The notes below the pieces were generated by a model. It was not told the DNA's origin. It saw nothing but the letters and a program-made list of their open reading frames with translations, and ran no database searches. This document shows, in pieces, positions 23,591 to 33,413 of a DNA stretch of 64,000 nt. This stretch comes from Blastococcus sp. TF02A-26 (GTDB lineage: Bacteria > Actinomycetota > Actinomycetes > Mycobacteriales > Geodermatophilaceae). Position numbers and translations under genes: made by a program. The DNA is taken from contig NZ_QOHG01000016.1 of the NCBI RefSeq assembly GCF_003319125.1, positions 1-64,000 of the forward strand. The letters are read 5' to 3'. Each line of letters starts with the position of its first letter. Positions within the stretch are counted from its first letter, which is position 1.

Positions 23591-25678
23591 GTGGAACCGC
23601 GCCCCATCGCCGAGGTCATCGCCTACGTCTTCGTGGACCTGGCCGTGATCATCGTCCTCGCCCGTCTCGCGGGCCGCCTCGCCGTACGGCTGGGCCAGCC
23701 CGCGGTGGTCGGCGAGATCGTCGCCGGCATCGCCCTGGGCCCCACCCTGCTCGGCGCCCTGCCGGGCAACCTCGACGAGCACCTCTTCCCGCCCGACATC
23801 CGGCCGTTCCTGACCGTCCTGGCCCAGCTCGGACTGGTGCTCTTCATGTTCCTGGTCGGCCTGGAGGTCGACCTCTCGTTCATCAGGGGCCGGGAACGCG
23901 TGGCCGCCTCGGTGTCGCTGGCGTCCATCGCGCTGCCGTTCGGTCTGGGCGTGCTGCTGGCCACCCACCTGCACGACCGGCACGACGTCGCCGCCGGCGA
24001 GCCGGTCGACCTGCTCGGCTTCGCGCTCTTCCTGGGCGTCGCCATGTCGATCACCGCGTTCCCGGTGCTGGCCCGGATCCTCTCCGAGCGCAACATGCAC
24101 CGGATCCCCGTCGGCGCCCTGGCGCTGGCCTGCGCCGCCGTGGACGACGTCCTCGCCTGGTCGCTGCTGGCGGTCGTGGTGGCCATCGTGGCGGCGACGT
24201 CGCTCACCGGCGTCGTGCAGATCCTGGCGTTCTCGCTGGTGTTCGCCGCCGTGATGTTCCTGGTCGTCAAGCCGCTGCTGAGGCGCCTGGTCGCCGCCCG
24301 TCAGCGGTCCGGGCGGCTCACCCCGGACATGCTGGCGCTGGTGCTCGCCGGGATCCTGCTGAGCGCCTGGATCGCCGAGGAGATCGGCATCCACTTCATC
24401 TTCGGGGCGTTCCTCTTCGGCGTCGTCATGCCGCGGCAGGGCGCGGCGGAGCTGACCCACGAGGTGACCGAACGCCTCGAGCAGGTCAGCGTCCTGCTGC
24501 TCCTGCCGGTCTTCTTCGTGATCACCGGGGCGAACGTCGACATCGGGGCGATCACCGCGGCGGGGTTCGGCGAGCTGCTCCTGATCCTGCTGGTGGCCAT
24601 CGCCGGGAAGTTCGTCGGCGCCTTCGCCGCCGCCCGGGCCCAGCGGGTCCCGCGGCGGCAGGCCACCGCGCTGGCCGCGCTGATGAACACCCGGGGCCTC
24701 ACCGAGCTGGTCATCCTCAACGCCGGCCTGCAGCTGGGCGTCCTCGACGACACGATGTTCACGCTGATGGTGATCATGGCCGTCGTCACCACGGTCATGG
24801 CCTCGCCGCTGCTGACCGTCATCTACCCGCAGCGGGTGCTCGAGCGCGACATCGCGGCCGCCGAGCGGGCGGCGCTGGGGCTGACCGACGCGTACACCGT
24901 CCTCGTGGTGGTCGACGACCCGGACGCCGACGCCCCCCTGGTCGACCTCGCCTGCGACCTCGTCGGCCGGGAATCGCCGGCCCAGGTGGTGCTGACCCGG
25001 GTGGTGGGACGCACCCAGCCGAAGCCAGAGGTGGCCAGCGGTCTCGGCGCGGACCTGCTGCTCATGGCGACCGCCGGCGAGGAGCTGCGCCGGGTCGCCC
25101 GCCGCGTGGAGGCGCGGGGCCTGCGCGCGTCCATCGCCTCCCGGTTCGGCGACGACCCCTGGGCCGAGGTGGCCGAGCTCGCCGCCGGCGCCTCGGCCGA
25201 CGTCGTCCTCGTGCGTCGCGGCTGGGGCGTGCCGGAGGGGACGACCGACGCCGCGCCCTGGACCGACCGGGTGCCGAGCGCGGTCGCCGTGGTCCACGGC
25301 CTCCCCGGCGACCGGGACGGCGCCGGGCCGATCACCCTGGTGCAGGACGGCGACGCCGACGGCCGGGCCGCCCTGCGCCTGGCCGCCCAGGTGTCGGTCG
25401 GCCGCGCGGTCCCCCTGCAGCTGCGGGCCGGGACCGGGTGGCGGGCCGGACGGCGCGCGGCCGGGGTCGGCGAGTCCCTGCGCCGGGCCGGGGTCCCGGT
25501 GGCCGCCGAGGGCGAGCCCGCTCTCCCCTCGCTGGTCGTCGTCCCCGCCGGGGCTCCGGACGACGACGCACCCGCCGGCGTGCCGGTCCTCGCGGTGCAC
25601 GCCGGCACGGCCGACCGCGACCGGGACCTCGACGAGACCCTGGCCGGGATCGGCGGGAGCGCGCCGTCGGGTCAGTAG
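23591..25678 (+). CDS. CPA2-family cation/proton antiporter
   Basis: 695 residues from a GTG. About 12 membrane helices in the first 400 residues with CPA2 (Kef/Nap-type) motifs: RLGQPAVVGEIVAGIALGPTLLG, FLVGLEVDL and GVAMSITAFPVLARIL, and the conserved region NTRGLTELVILNAGL. The cytosolic C-terminus (from about 430) resembles a universal-stress-protein-like domain (TVLVVVDDPDADAPLV; DLLLMATAGEEL), seen in several actinobacterial antiporters, and may bind nucleotide. It exchanges Na+ or K+ for H+ at the membrane; the ion cannot be told from sequence. The TAG stop overlaps the convergent FHA gene by 7 bases. Confidence 0.9.
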   Translation: MEPRPIAEVIAYVFVDLAVIIVLARLAGRLAVRLGQPAVVGEIVAGIALGPTLLGALPGNLDEHLFPPDIRPFLTVLAQLGLVLFMFLVGLEVDLSFIRGRERVAASVSLASIALPFGLGVLLATHLHDRHDVAAGEPVDLLGFALFLGVAMSITAFPVLARILSERNMHRIPVGALALACAAVDDVLAWSLLAVVVAIVAATSLTGVVQILAFSLVFAAVMFLVVKPLLRRLVAARQRSGRLTPDMLALVLAGILLSAWIAEEIGIHFIFGAFLFGVVMPRQGAAELTHEVTERLEQVSVLLLLPVFFVITGANVDIGAITAAGFGELLLILLVAIAGKFVGAFAAARAQRVPRRQATALAALMNTRGLTELVILNAGLQLGVLDDTMFTLMVIMAVVTTVMASPLLTVIYPQRVLERDIAAAERAALGLTDAYTVLVVVDDPDADAPLVDLACDLVGRESPAQVVLTRVVGRTQPKPEVASGLGADLLLMATAGEELRRVARRVEARGLRASIASRFGDDPWAEVAELAAGASADVVLVRRGWGVPEGTTDAAPWTDRVPSAVAVVHGLPGDRDGAGPITLVQDGDADGRAALRLAAQVSVGRAVPLQLRAGTGWRAGRRAAGVGESLRRAGVPVAAEGEPALPSLVVVPAGAPDDDAPAGVPVLAVHAGTADRDRDLDETLAGIGGSAPSGQ

Positions 25679-27105
25679 CCCCCGTGCGGGGACTCGAAGG
25701 TGAACTGCCGGCCCCCCATGCGGACGGTCGTGCCGGGGAGCAGCTGCACCGGCTGGCCGGGGATCAGCGACGTCCACGCCAGGTCGCCCCGGCGGGCGAA
25801 GAGCGTGCCGTTGGCCGATCCGATGTCGGTCAGGACGACGTCCCACCCCTCCAGCCGGATCTCGGCGTGGTGCCGGCTCACCCCACCGGTGTGGTCGACG
25901 ACGAGCAGCGGCCGGTAGCCGGCGCCGCGCACCCGCGGATCGGTCTCCGGCTCCCGGCCGAGCAGGTAGTCGGCGTCGAGGCTGACCGTCGCGCCGTCGT
26001 CGAAGACCAGCAGCCCGAGCGGCGGCCGCACGCCCTCCACGGGGACCGCGGTCTGCTGGGTGGTGCGGATGCCGCACTGCGCGCAGAAGAGCACCCGCGG
26101 GTCGTTGAGGTGACCGTTCTTGCAGAGGATGCCGGCCACCCGGGGGCGGGGGTCGGCCTCGTCGGACCGCAGCGCCCCCGGCGGCTGCGGCTCGGTGACC
26201 ACCGGGAGCGGCGGGCGCGGCGGCTCCACCTCCTCCGGTGCGGGCGGGTCGAGGAACGACACGGACCGGGCCGGCGGCGGGAGCTCGACCGGCAGCGGCG
26301 CCACCGGTGCCGACGGCGCGGGAGGCGCGGGGGCGCTCCCCGACGACCGGGCCGGGGGGTGCGCCGGCGGGACGGGCGGGGTGGACGGGCGCACGACCGG
26401 CGGCGTGGGCACCGCGGCGACGACGGTCCCCCCGGTCGACGGCGGCGCCGGTGCGGTCGGGGTGCCGGGCACCGGTGCCGCCGAGAGGACCGCGCCCGCG
26501 CCCGGGACCACACCGGCCTCCAGGTCGGCCAGCGGGTGCGGGGCGGTGCCGCTGGTGGCGCCCGCCGACAGGCGCAGCGCCGCCGGCGGCCAGGCGACCA
26601 GCCGGTCCAGGTACGGCCGCCCGTCGGGCAGCGGCTGCTCCCCCTGCGCGCTGGTGAGGCGCAGCCCGAGGTCGGGGACCTCGGCCACGCCGTCGCCGAG
26701 CAGGGCCAGCGCCAGCCCCTCCTCGGTGGCCGCGGCGAGCGCGAACGACGGCACCCCGGTGGCCGTCGGCAGCCAGGCGCGCAGCTCCTCGTGCAGGCGC
26801 CGGCCCGGCGCGCGGCGACCCGCGGCCGACACCCGCCGGCACAGCGCGACCAGCTCGCCCGCCCGGCGGTCCCCGGCCGCCGGGCGGGCAGCCGGCTCGC
26901 CGGCCGGCGCGGCGCCCCAGCCCCCGAGAGCGCTGCCCCGCGCGGGCGCGGGCGCGGACGTCCCGGCCGCGACGACGAGGACGATGCCGGGGAGCCGGAC
27001 GACGAGGTCGGCGCCCGGGACGACGGCCACCGCGACCTGGTCGAACGGCGGGACGCCGACCGCGGGCGGGGCGGCGGCGGGTGCGGTGCGGACCGGCGGG
27101 GTCAT
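25672..27105 (-). CDS. Zinc-ribbon and FHA domain protein
   Basis: 477 residues. An N-terminal region of about 190 residues of unknown fold (DLVVRLPGIVLVVAA) is followed by a long Pro/Ala/Val-rich linker, a zinc ribbon (CKNGHLNDPRVLFCAQCG, about residues 357-374) and a C-terminal FHA domain with YLLGREPE, SRHHAEI and GSANGT, the phosphothreonine-binding residues. FHA domains read phosphothreonine marks left by Ser/Thr kinases, four of whose genes or relatives are nearby. The ATG overlaps the upstream membrane-protein stop (ATGA). Likely a scaffold in kinase signalling; the specific partner is not known. Confidence 0.9.
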   Translation of the reverse strand: MTPPVRTAPAAAPPAVGVPPFDQVAVAVVPGADLVVRLPGIVLVVAAGTSAPAPARGSALGGWGAAPAGEPAARPAAGDRRAGELVALCRRVSAAGRRAPGRRLHEELRAWLPTATGVPSFALAAATEEGLALALLGDGVAEVPDLGLRLTSAQGEQPLPDGRPYLDRLVAWPPAALRLSAGATSGTAPHPLADLEAGVVPGAGAVLSAAPVPGTPTAPAPPSTGGTVVAAVPTPPVVRPSTPPVPPAHPPARSSGSAPAPPAPSAPVAPLPVELPPPARSVSFLDPPAPEEVEPPRPPLPVVTEPQPPGALRSDEADPRPRVAGILCKNGHLNDPRVLFCAQCGIRTTQQTAVPVEGVRPPLGLLVFDDGATVSLDADYLLGREPETDPRVRGAGYRPLLVVDHTGGVSRHHAEIRLEGWDVVLTDIGSANGTLFARRGDLAWTSLIPGQPVQLLPGTTVRMGGRQFTFESPHGGY

Positions 27106-27539
27106 GGGACGAGCCTGCCGCCGTTGATCCGCCAGTGGACGAACGGCACGCGCATCGGACCGTTGGCGACCAGCCAGACCAGCAGCCACGTGGTCGTGAA
27201 GTGCAGGACGAACGCGGCGCCGGCGACCCCGTCGCTCCACGGCACCACCCCACCGGCGAACAGGAACCAGACCAGCAGGCCCTCGGGGATGCCGGTCAGC
27301 AGGCCGAACAGGGTGGGCCAGTCCTTCTCCCAGCGGAACTGCTGCAGGCCGTGCCACAGCAGCTCCCACAGCACGCCGAGCACGGTGGTCACCAGCAGCA
27401 CCGAGAACGTCGCGCCGTAGGAGGCGCCGACGTCCGCACCGGTCGGCAGGACGGGCGTGATGATCAGGGTCCAGGGGCCGCCGACCACGACCAGGAGGAA
27501 GATCCGGGTCTGGATGCGGCCGCTCAGGGTGGGGAGCAC
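27102..27539 (-). CDS. Integral membrane protein of the FHA operon
   Basis: 145 residues from GTG 27539; an alternative GTG at 27614 would overlap the upstream gene by 34 bases. Four hydrophobic segments are visible (IFLLVVVGGPWTLIITPVLP; FSVLLVTTVLGVLWELLWHG; LFGLLTGIPEGLLVWFLFAGG; AAFVLHFTTTWLLVWLVANG). A conserved C-terminal piece, VPFVHWRINGGRLV, follows. I do not recognise a family with known function. It overlaps the FHA gene by four bases and follows the flavoprotein-like gene, so the three are one transcription unit. Confidence 0.75.
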   Translation of the reverse strand: MLPTLSGRIQTRIFLLVVVGGPWTLIITPVLPTGADVGASYGATFSVLLVTTVLGVLWELLWHGLQQFRWEKDWPTLFGLLTGIPEGLLVWFLFAGGVVPWSDGVAGAAFVLHFTTTWLLVWLVANGPMRVPFVHWRINGGRLVP

Positions 27540-27580
27540 GGGGTCTCTCTCGGTCGTCGCGGGGGCTCGGGTCGTCGGGG

Positions 27581-29149
27581 TCAGATCTGCGTGTTGCGGA
27601 CCCACTTCCACCACTGGCTGGTCGACCGGCCCGGGCCCAGCCGCTGCACGAACCCCTGCCGGGCCAGGTCGTCGGCGATCTCCTGGGCGGCGATCTGCAG
27701 GCCGAAGAAGGTGTCGACGCCGGGGAACGGGCCACCGAGGGTGGCGCTGCCGGAGGCGTAGATCTTGCCGCCGTTGCGGGTGCCCAGGAGCTCGAAGTCC
27801 GTGCCGACGTCCAGCCGGCCGACCGGGTTGCGGCCGGCGCCGGAGTGGTCGAGCAGGTCGGCGAGCACGCGGTGCTCCCGGATGTCGGCCTCCAGGCCGG
27901 TGCAGTCGATGACGGCGTCGAAGGTGCCCAGCTGCGGTCCCTGGTCGGTGCCGGCGGCCACCTCGACGAGGTCGCCGACCGGGCGCATGTCCTCGATCTG
28001 GCCGATGACCACGCGGTACCAGCCCTCCCGGCGGCCGCGCGCGAGCTGCTCCAGCCAGTCGTCGCGCAGCGGCGTGTTGGTGCCGCCCATCTCCTTGTAC
28101 AGCCGGGCCCGCTCCTCACCGGAGGTCCGCCGCATCCGCTGCTTGAGCTGACCGCCCCACACCGACTTCGGGTAGTTGAAGCCCTGGTAGGCCCAGCCGT
28201 CGGCACCCGGGCGGCGGGAGAAGACGCTCGGCCCGTGCGCCCCGGCCACGTAGGTGCGGAACAGGTGCACGACCTGCGTCTGCAGGCCCCGCTGGTCGCG
28301 GTCGTCGATCAGCCGCTGCAGCACCCGGGAGGCGACGATGCCGCCGCCGCGGACGAGCACCGTGCCCGGCCGCCGGTGCAGCCGCTCGTACACGTGCTCG
28401 TGCGGCTCGTAGGCGTTGACCACCCGGGCGAAGTCGTCGTAGCGCTGCCGGTAGCGCTGCAGGTCCGGCAGGAACTTCAGCCCCGGGTAGCCGACGGCGA
28501 CGTGCACCCACTGGCTGCGATAGGCGATCCGCCGGGTGGGGGCCGCGCCCTCGGGCGGCGTGAGGATCGTGAAGTAGCCCCCGCCGGCCCGCCTCCGCAC
28601 CATCCGCACCTGCCCCGGCACGACCATCTCGGGATACCGGATGCGGTGCATCTCCCGCTCCATGGCGGTGAACGCGTGCCCGGCCCGCGGCGTGTAGTAG
28701 CGCGTGAAGATCGGCTCGAGGAAGACGTTCCACCACTGCTTCGGGCCCTCGGCGATCGCGTAGCTCGGGAAGCCCCAGATGTTGTCGGGACGGGACTGGG
28801 AGTCCGACCGCAGCCGCTCGCTGCGCGGGATCTGCGACACCGTCGTCAGGTACTCGTAGCTCTCCCACGGCGTCCGCAGCGGGGTGAGCACCCGGATCGC
28901 GCTGGTCGGGACCCCGCTGATGCGCAGGTAGTCGACGGTGACGAACGAGCCGATCCCGCCGCCGAAGGTGACGAACGGGACGTCGACCACGGGGATGCCG
29001 GCCTCGGCCAGCATCTGGTCGGTCCAGACGTCGGTGGCGACCAGCCGGTCGGTGAGGTCGCCCGGTCGCGGCGTCCGGGCGTGCTGCTGCGCGATCGGGC
29101 TCTCGCTCACGGGGGTGGTTCCGTCCTCGTCCGTCCGGGGAGCCGCCAC
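27581..29149 (-). CDS. FAD/NAD(P)-dependent oxidoreductase-like protein
   Basis: 522 residues. The N-terminal segment VPFVTFGGGIGSFVTVDYLRISG is a dinucleotide-binding beta-alpha-beta; GTVLVRGGGIVASRVLQRLID about residue 255 is a second glycine motif; the C-terminal piece DAVIDCTGLEAD and IYASGSATLGGPFPGVDTFFGLQIAAQEIADDL is the end of an FAD-binding fold of lysine/ornithine monooxygenase-like or pyridine nucleotide-disulfide-like enzymes. Substrate unknown. It heads an operon with a membrane protein and an FHA protein, and is divergent from the kinase gene at 29269 (119 bases apart). This pairing suggests phosphorylation-linked control, which is inference. Confidence 0.75.
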   Translation of the reverse strand: MAAPRTDEDGTTPVSESPIAQQHARTPRPGDLTDRLVATDVWTDQMLAEAGIPVVDVPFVTFGGGIGSFVTVDYLRISGVPTSAIRVLTPLRTPWESYEYLTTVSQIPRSERLRSDSQSRPDNIWGFPSYAIAEGPKQWWNVFLEPIFTRYYTPRAGHAFTAMEREMHRIRYPEMVVPGQVRMVRRRAGGGYFTILTPPEGAAPTRRIAYRSQWVHVAVGYPGLKFLPDLQRYRQRYDDFARVVNAYEPHEHVYERLHRRPGTVLVRGGGIVASRVLQRLIDDRDQRGLQTQVVHLFRTYVAGAHGPSVFSRRPGADGWAYQGFNYPKSVWGGQLKQRMRRTSGEERARLYKEMGGTNTPLRDDWLEQLARGRREGWYRVVIGQIEDMRPVGDLVEVAAGTDQGPQLGTFDAVIDCTGLEADIREHRVLADLLDHSGAGRNPVGRLDVGTDFELLGTRNGGKIYASGSATLGGPFPGVDTFFGLQIAAQEIADDLARQGFVQRLGPGRSTSQWWKWVRNTQI

Positions 29150-29268
29150 TGTCGGCGGACGCCGCCGTCCGTGTCAACCGGATCCGCCGTCCCGGCGGCG
29201 CCTAGGATCCCGCTGTCCGGATGCGCGGGAGACGGCGTGGCGGCGCTGGGTCCCGGGGAGGTCGGTCG

Positions 29269-30843
29269 GTGGAGCTGAGGGAGTTCGGTCCCTACCGGAT
29301 CGAGGGGCTGCTCGGCCGCGGCGGCATGGGCGTCGTCTACCGGGCCTACGACACCGAGCACCGCCGCCAGGTGGCCCTCAAGGTGCTCGCCGAGGACCTC
29401 GCCGCCGATCCCGGCTACCAGGAGCGGTTCCGGCGGGAGGCGCACACCGCGGCCCGGCTGACCGACCCGCACATCGTGCCGATCCACCGCTACGGCGAGA
29501 CCGACGGCCGGCTGTTCCTCGACATGCGCCTGGTGCGCGGCAGCGACCTCGCGGCGGTCCTCGCCGACTCGGGACCGATGGCGCCGGCCCGGGCGGTCGG
29601 GATCGTGTCCCAGGTGGCCGCGGCGCTGGACTCCGCGCACGCCGACGGCCTGGTCCACCGGGACGTGAAGCCGTCGAACGTGCTGGTCTGCGCGCCCGCC
29701 ACGGACACCGACGGCGACGAGTTCGTCTACCTGGTGGACTTCGGCATCGCCCACCCGGTCGTCCCGGACGTCGCGCAGCCGAGCCTCACCCAGACCGGCT
29801 CGGCCGTGGGCAGCTTCGACTACATGGCCCCCGAGCGCTTCCTCGAGGGCCCGGCCGACGCGCGCACCGACGTCTACGCGCTGGCGTGCGTGCTGTTCGA
29901 GTGCCTGACCGGGAGCCGGCCGTTCCCGGTGACCGGTCTGGCGCCGCTCATGTACGCGCACCTGAACCAGGCACCGCCGGCGCCGTCGTCGCTACGCCCC
30001 GGGCTGCCGCGCGCGCTGGACGAGGTGGTCGCGCGGGGCCTGGCCAAGGACCCCGCCGACCGCTGGCAGTCCGCCGGCGCGCTGGCGGCGGCCGCCCGGC
30101 GGGCGCTCACCTCGCCGGTGCGGGTCCCCGACCGCGCCCCGGACACCCCGCCGCCGACCCCGCTGCCCCCGGCGCCCTCGCACTCGTCGCCCTCGGACTC
30201 GCTGCCCTCGCCCCTGCCGTCCCGGACCGATCCGGGCAAGCGGACGTCGGACCGGCGGGGCGGGAGCCGGCTGGCCACCGTCCTGACCTGGACGGCGGCC
30301 GCGCTCGTGGCCGCGCTGGTCGGCGTCCTCCTGCTGCTGCGCGACGAGGAACCGGCCCGCGACCGTCCGGAGCCGCCGACGGCCGGGCCCCGGCACGACG
30401 ACCTGCTGGCGATCCTGCCGGCCGACTACGACCCGGCGCGGTGCCGGCCGGCGCCGGCGGCCGACGACGGCGAGGTCGCGGCCGTCGACTGCGGGCCGAG
30501 CGCCACCCGGCCGGGGCCGGGCAGCTCGCGGTTCTTCCTCTACCCCGACGCCGCGACGCTGGACGAGGTGTTCCTGGAGGACGTGGAGCGCGTCGACCTG
30601 GACGAGCAGCCGCCCGGCACCTCGTGCCCGGCGACCCAGGGCCACGGCGTGTGGGAGGAGGACGGCGTCGGTTCGGGCCGGGTCGCCTGCTACGTGGACG
30701 CCGCCAACGACGCCGTGCTCATCTGGACCGAGGACGAGGACGCCGTCGAAGCCGTGGTCCGCATCCGGGGTGGCGGCACCCAGGGGCTGACCGAGCTGGT
30801 CGACTGGTGGCGCGACACCGACGTCGCCGTCTTCGGCGACTAG
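29269..30843 (+). CDS. Membrane Ser/Thr protein kinase, paralogue of 19503
   Basis: 524 residues from a GTG with GGGGAGG upstream. Residues 1-285 are an intact kinase domain (GRGGMGVVYRA, ALKVL, HRDVKPSN, DFGIA, APERF), strikingly similar to the kinase at 19503. A Pro/Ser-rich linker, a membrane helix (LATVLTWTAAALVAALVGVLLLL) and a four-cysteine outer domain (CRPAP, VDCGPS, TSCPAT, VACYVD) follow. It is divergent from the flavoprotein/FHA operon. Ends in TAG. The two kinases probably arose by duplication within this island. Confidence 0.93.
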   Translation: MELREFGPYRIEGLLGRGGMGVVYRAYDTEHRRQVALKVLAEDLAADPGYQERFRREAHTAARLTDPHIVPIHRYGETDGRLFLDMRLVRGSDLAAVLADSGPMAPARAVGIVSQVAAALDSAHADGLVHRDVKPSNVLVCAPATDTDGDEFVYLVDFGIAHPVVPDVAQPSLTQTGSAVGSFDYMAPERFLEGPADARTDVYALACVLFECLTGSRPFPVTGLAPLMYAHLNQAPPAPSSLRPGLPRALDEVVARGLAKDPADRWQSAGALAAAARRALTSPVRVPDRAPDTPPPTPLPPAPSHSSPSDSLPSPLPSRTDPGKRTSDRRGGSRLATVLTWTAAALVAALVGVLLLLRDEEPARDRPEPPTAGPRHDDLLAILPADYDPARCRPAPAADDGEVAAVDCGPSATRPGPGSSRFFLYPDAATLDEVFLEDVERVDLDEQPPGTSCPATQGHGVWEEDGVGSGRVACYVDAANDAVLIWTEDEDAVEAVVRIRGGGTQGLTELVDWWRDTDVAVFGD

Positions 30844-30859
30844 CGGCCCCGGGCCCTGC

Positions 30860-31636
30860 CTACGCGCTGCCGAAGCGGCGCTGGCGGGAGGCGTACTCCT
30901 CGCAGGCGGCCCACAGATGCCGGCGGTCGACGTCCGGCCAGAGCGTGTCGAGGAAGACGAACTCGGCGTAGGCCGACTGCCAGAGCAGGAAGTTGCTCGT
31001 CCGGTTCTCCCCGGAGCTGCGCACGAAGAGGTCCACATCGGGCATGTCGGGCTCGTCGAGGTAGCGGGCGACGGTCGACTCGGTGACCTTGCCCGGGTCG
31101 AGCCGGCCGGCGGCGACGTCCCGGGCGATCGCGGCGGCGGCGTCGGCGATCTCGGCGCGGCCCCCGTAGTTGACGCACATGGTCAGCGTCAGGACGTCGT
31201 TGTCCTTGGTGAGCTCCTCGGCGATCTCGAGCTCCTTGATGACGCTGCGCCACAGCCGCGGGCGGCGGCCGGCCCACCGCACCCGGACGCCGAGCTCGTG
31301 CATCTCGTCGCGCCGGCGGCGGATGACGTCGCGGTTGAAGCCCATGAGGAAGCGGACCTCCTCGGGGCTGCGCCGCCAGTTCTCGGTGGAGAACGAATAG
31401 GCGCTGATCGCGGTGATGCCGAGCTCGATGGCGCCCTCGACGCAGTCGAACAGCGAGGACTCCCCCGCCTCGTGCCCGGCCGTGCGGGGCAGGCCGCGCT
31501 GCTTGGCCCAGCGGCCGTTGCCGTCCATCACGATGGCGACGTGCCCGGGGACCTTGTCGGCCGGGATCTGCGGCGGCCGGGCGCCGGACGGGTGCGGGTT
31601 CGGGGCCCGGACCTCGCGCTCCGGCGGCTTCCTCAC
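30860..31636 (-). CDS. uppS: Isoprenyl (cis-prenyl) transferase
   Basis: 258 residues from a GTG that overlaps the recO stop as GTGA. It elongates allylic diphosphates with isopentenyl diphosphate to make the polyprenyl (decaprenyl/undecaprenyl) carrier lipid for cell-wall synthesis. Signature motifs: [26 protein letters not shown] with the catalytic Asp, [15 protein letters not shown], and near the C-terminus [20 protein letters not shown]. The N-terminus is slightly extended and Pro-rich. Chain length specificity cannot be read from sequence. Confidence 0.95.
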   Translation of the reverse strand: MRKPPEREVRAPNPHPSGARPPQIPADKVPGHVAIVMDGNGRWAKQRGLPRTAGHEAGESSLFDCVEGAIELGITAISAYSFSTENWRRSPEEVRFLMGFNRDVIRRRRDEMHELGVRVRWAGRRPRLWRSVIKELEIAEELTKDNDVLTLTMCVNYGGRAEIADAAAAIARDVAAGRLDPGKVTESTVARYLDEPDMPDVDLFVRSSGENRTSNFLLWQSAYAEFVFLDTLWPDVDRRHLWAACEEYASRQRRFGSA

Positions 31637-32379
31637 GAGCGGTCCACCAGAGCCAGCGACCGCAGGCCGCGCTCCAGGTGCCACTGGAGCAGCGCGGCGA
31701 CCAGGCCGCTGCCCTCCCGGCGCTGCGCGGCCTCGCTGGCCTCGGCGCTCGCCCAGTCGCCGGACAGCAGGGCCTCGAGCAGCTCGATGGTGACCGGGTT
31801 CGGCATGGCGGAGCCGGTCGGGCGGCAGTCGCGGCAGACCGAGCCCCCGGCCGGCACCGAGAAGTGCCGGTGCGGGCCGTCCTCGCCGCAGCGGGCGCAG
31901 GCGGTCAGCGCGGGCTCCCAGCCGGCCACCGACATCGCGCGGAGCAGGAAGGCGTCGAGCACCAGCGGCGCGGGGTGGCTGCGCTCGGCCAGCGCCCGCA
32001 GCGCGCCGATGACGAGCAGGAACATCCGCAGCGAGGGTTCCTTCTCCTCGGCGGTGAGCCGGTCGGCGGTCTCCAGGACGGCGGTGCCGGCGGTGTAGGC
32101 CGGGTAGTCGCCGACGACCGCCTGGCCGTAGGCGCGGATCGACTCCGCCTGGCTGACGACGTCGAGGTTGCGGCCGGTGTAGAGCTGCAGGTCGACGTGG
32201 CTGAACGGCTCCAGGCGGGCACCGAACTTGCTCTTCGTGCGGCGCACCCCCTTGGCGACCGCGCGGACCTTGCCGTGCCGGCGGGTGAGCACGGTGATGA
32301 TCCGGTCGGCCTCGCCCAGCTTCTGGGTGCGCAGGACGACGCCCTCGTCGCGGTACAGCGACTGCGGTGTGGTGCTCAC
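31633..32379 (-). CDS. recO: DNA repair protein RecO
   Basis: 248 residues from a GTG adjacent to the era stop. RecO loads RecA onto SSB-coated DNA and anneals strands in the RecFOR pathway. An N-terminal OB fold ([37 protein letters not shown]) is followed by a helical domain and a zinc site (CARCGEDGP and CRDCRP, four cysteines). Length is normal. Part of the era-recO-uppS run, which is conserved in Actinobacteria, with overlaps of zero to four bases. Confidence 0.95.
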   Translation of the reverse strand: MSTTPQSLYRDEGVVLRTQKLGEADRIITVLTRRHGKVRAVAKGVRRTKSKFGARLEPFSHVDLQLYTGRNLDVVSQAESIRAYGQAVVGDYPAYTAGTAVLETADRLTAEEKEPSLRMFLLVIGALRALAERSHPAPLVLDAFLLRAMSVAGWEPALTACARCGEDGPHRHFSVPAGGSVCRDCRPTGSAMPNPVTIELLEALLSGDWASAEASEAAQRREGSGLVAALLQWHLERGLRSLALVDRS

Positions 32380-33297
32380 TCAGTAGCCCAGCCGGTTCAG
32401 CTTCTTGGGGTCGTCCTGCCACTCCCCCAGCACGGTCACGTGCAGGTCGAGGTGGACCCGGGCGTCGAGCAGCGTCTCCATGCCGGCACGGGCCTCGGAG
32501 CCGATCGCCTTGATGATCGACCCGCCCTTGCCCAGCAGCATCGGCTTCTGGCTGGCCCGCTCGCAGTGCAGCAGCGCGTGCACCTCGACCAGCTCGCCGC
32601 CGTCGCGCTTGGGGTCGGGGCGGCGGTTCAGCTCCTCGATGGTCACCGCGAGCGAGTGCGGGACCTCCTGGAAGACCTTCTCCAGCGCGGCCTCGCGGAC
32701 CAGCTCGGCCAGCTGCCGCTCGACGTCCTCGTCGGTGGTCTGCTCCTCCGGGTACAGCGGCGGACCTTCGGGCAGCAGGCCGACGAGCAGGTCCTCCAGC
32801 AGCTCGACCTGGTCCCCCCGGACCGCGCTGACCGGCACGACCTCGGCGGCCTCGACCAGCTGGCTGGCGGCCAGCAGCTGCTCGGCGACCTGCTTCTTGC
32901 CCGCGGCGTCGGTCTTGGTGACGACGACGACCACCGGCGCCTTCACCTCGCGCAGCTGGCGGGCGATGAAGCGGTCGCCGTTGCCGACGGGCTGGTCGGC
33001 CGGGACGCAGAAGACCACGACGTCGACGTCGGAGAGCGTGTCGCGGACGACGTCGTTGAGGCGCTTGCCCAGCAGGCTCTTGGGCTTGTGCAGGCCGGGG
33101 GTGTCGACCAGCACGAGCTGCCCGGCCGGCCGGTGCACGACACCGCGGATGGCGTGCCGGGTGGTCTGCGGGCGGTTGCTGACGATGCCGACCTTCTCGC
33201 CGACCATCGCGTTGGTCAGCGTGGTCTTGCCGGCGTTGGGGCGGCCCACCAGGCAGGCGAAGCCGCTGCGGTACGGCTGCTGCTCGGGCGTGCTCAC
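32380..33297 (-). CDS. era: GTPase Era
   Basis: 305 residues. Ras-like GTPase that binds the 3' end of 16S rRNA during 30S assembly. G1 [10 protein letters not shown]3 DTPG, G4 TKTD and SAV of G5 are visible, followed by a C-terminal KH domain ([21 protein letters not shown]). Start GTG at 33297. The stop is directly followed by the recO start, with no gap. Upstream is a 110-base spacer containing a repeat also found near corC. Confidence 0.97.
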   Translation of the reverse strand: MSTPEQQPYRSGFACLVGRPNAGKTTLTNAMVGEKVGIVSNRPQTTRHAIRGVVHRPAGQLVLVDTPGLHKPKSLLGKRLNDVVRDTLSDVDVVVFCVPADQPVGNGDRFIARQLREVKAPVVVVVTKTDAAGKKQVAEQLLAASQLVEAAEVVPVSAVRGDQVELLEDLLVGLLPEGPPLYPEEQTTDEDVERQLAELVREAALEKVFQEVPHSLAVTIEELNRRPDPKRDGGELVEVHALLHCERASQKPMLLGKGGSIIKAIGSEARAGMETLLDARVHLDLHVTVLGEWQDDPKKLNRLGY

Positions 33298-33358
33298 CGC
33301 ACCAGTCTCCCACTGCGGTCGGATGGTTCCGCGGTGCCCAGCCGCCGTCGGCCCCGCC

Positions 33359-33413
33359 GCAGGGGCCCGCGCCGGGGCCTGGGAGGCGTGGGGGGCGGCG
33401 GGGTCCTTCTTCA
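33359..33413. repeat. Intergenic repeat, copy 1 (after the cytidine-deaminase-like gene)
   Basis: Starts with GCAGGGGCCCGC and ends with TGGGGGGCGGCGGGGTCCTTCTTCA, whose last bases are the stop codon of the minus-strand gene at 33411. The ends match copy 2 at 33781-33834, and the middle differs. Position just downstream of a stop on the minus strand suggests a role in transcript ends. Confidence 0.65.
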
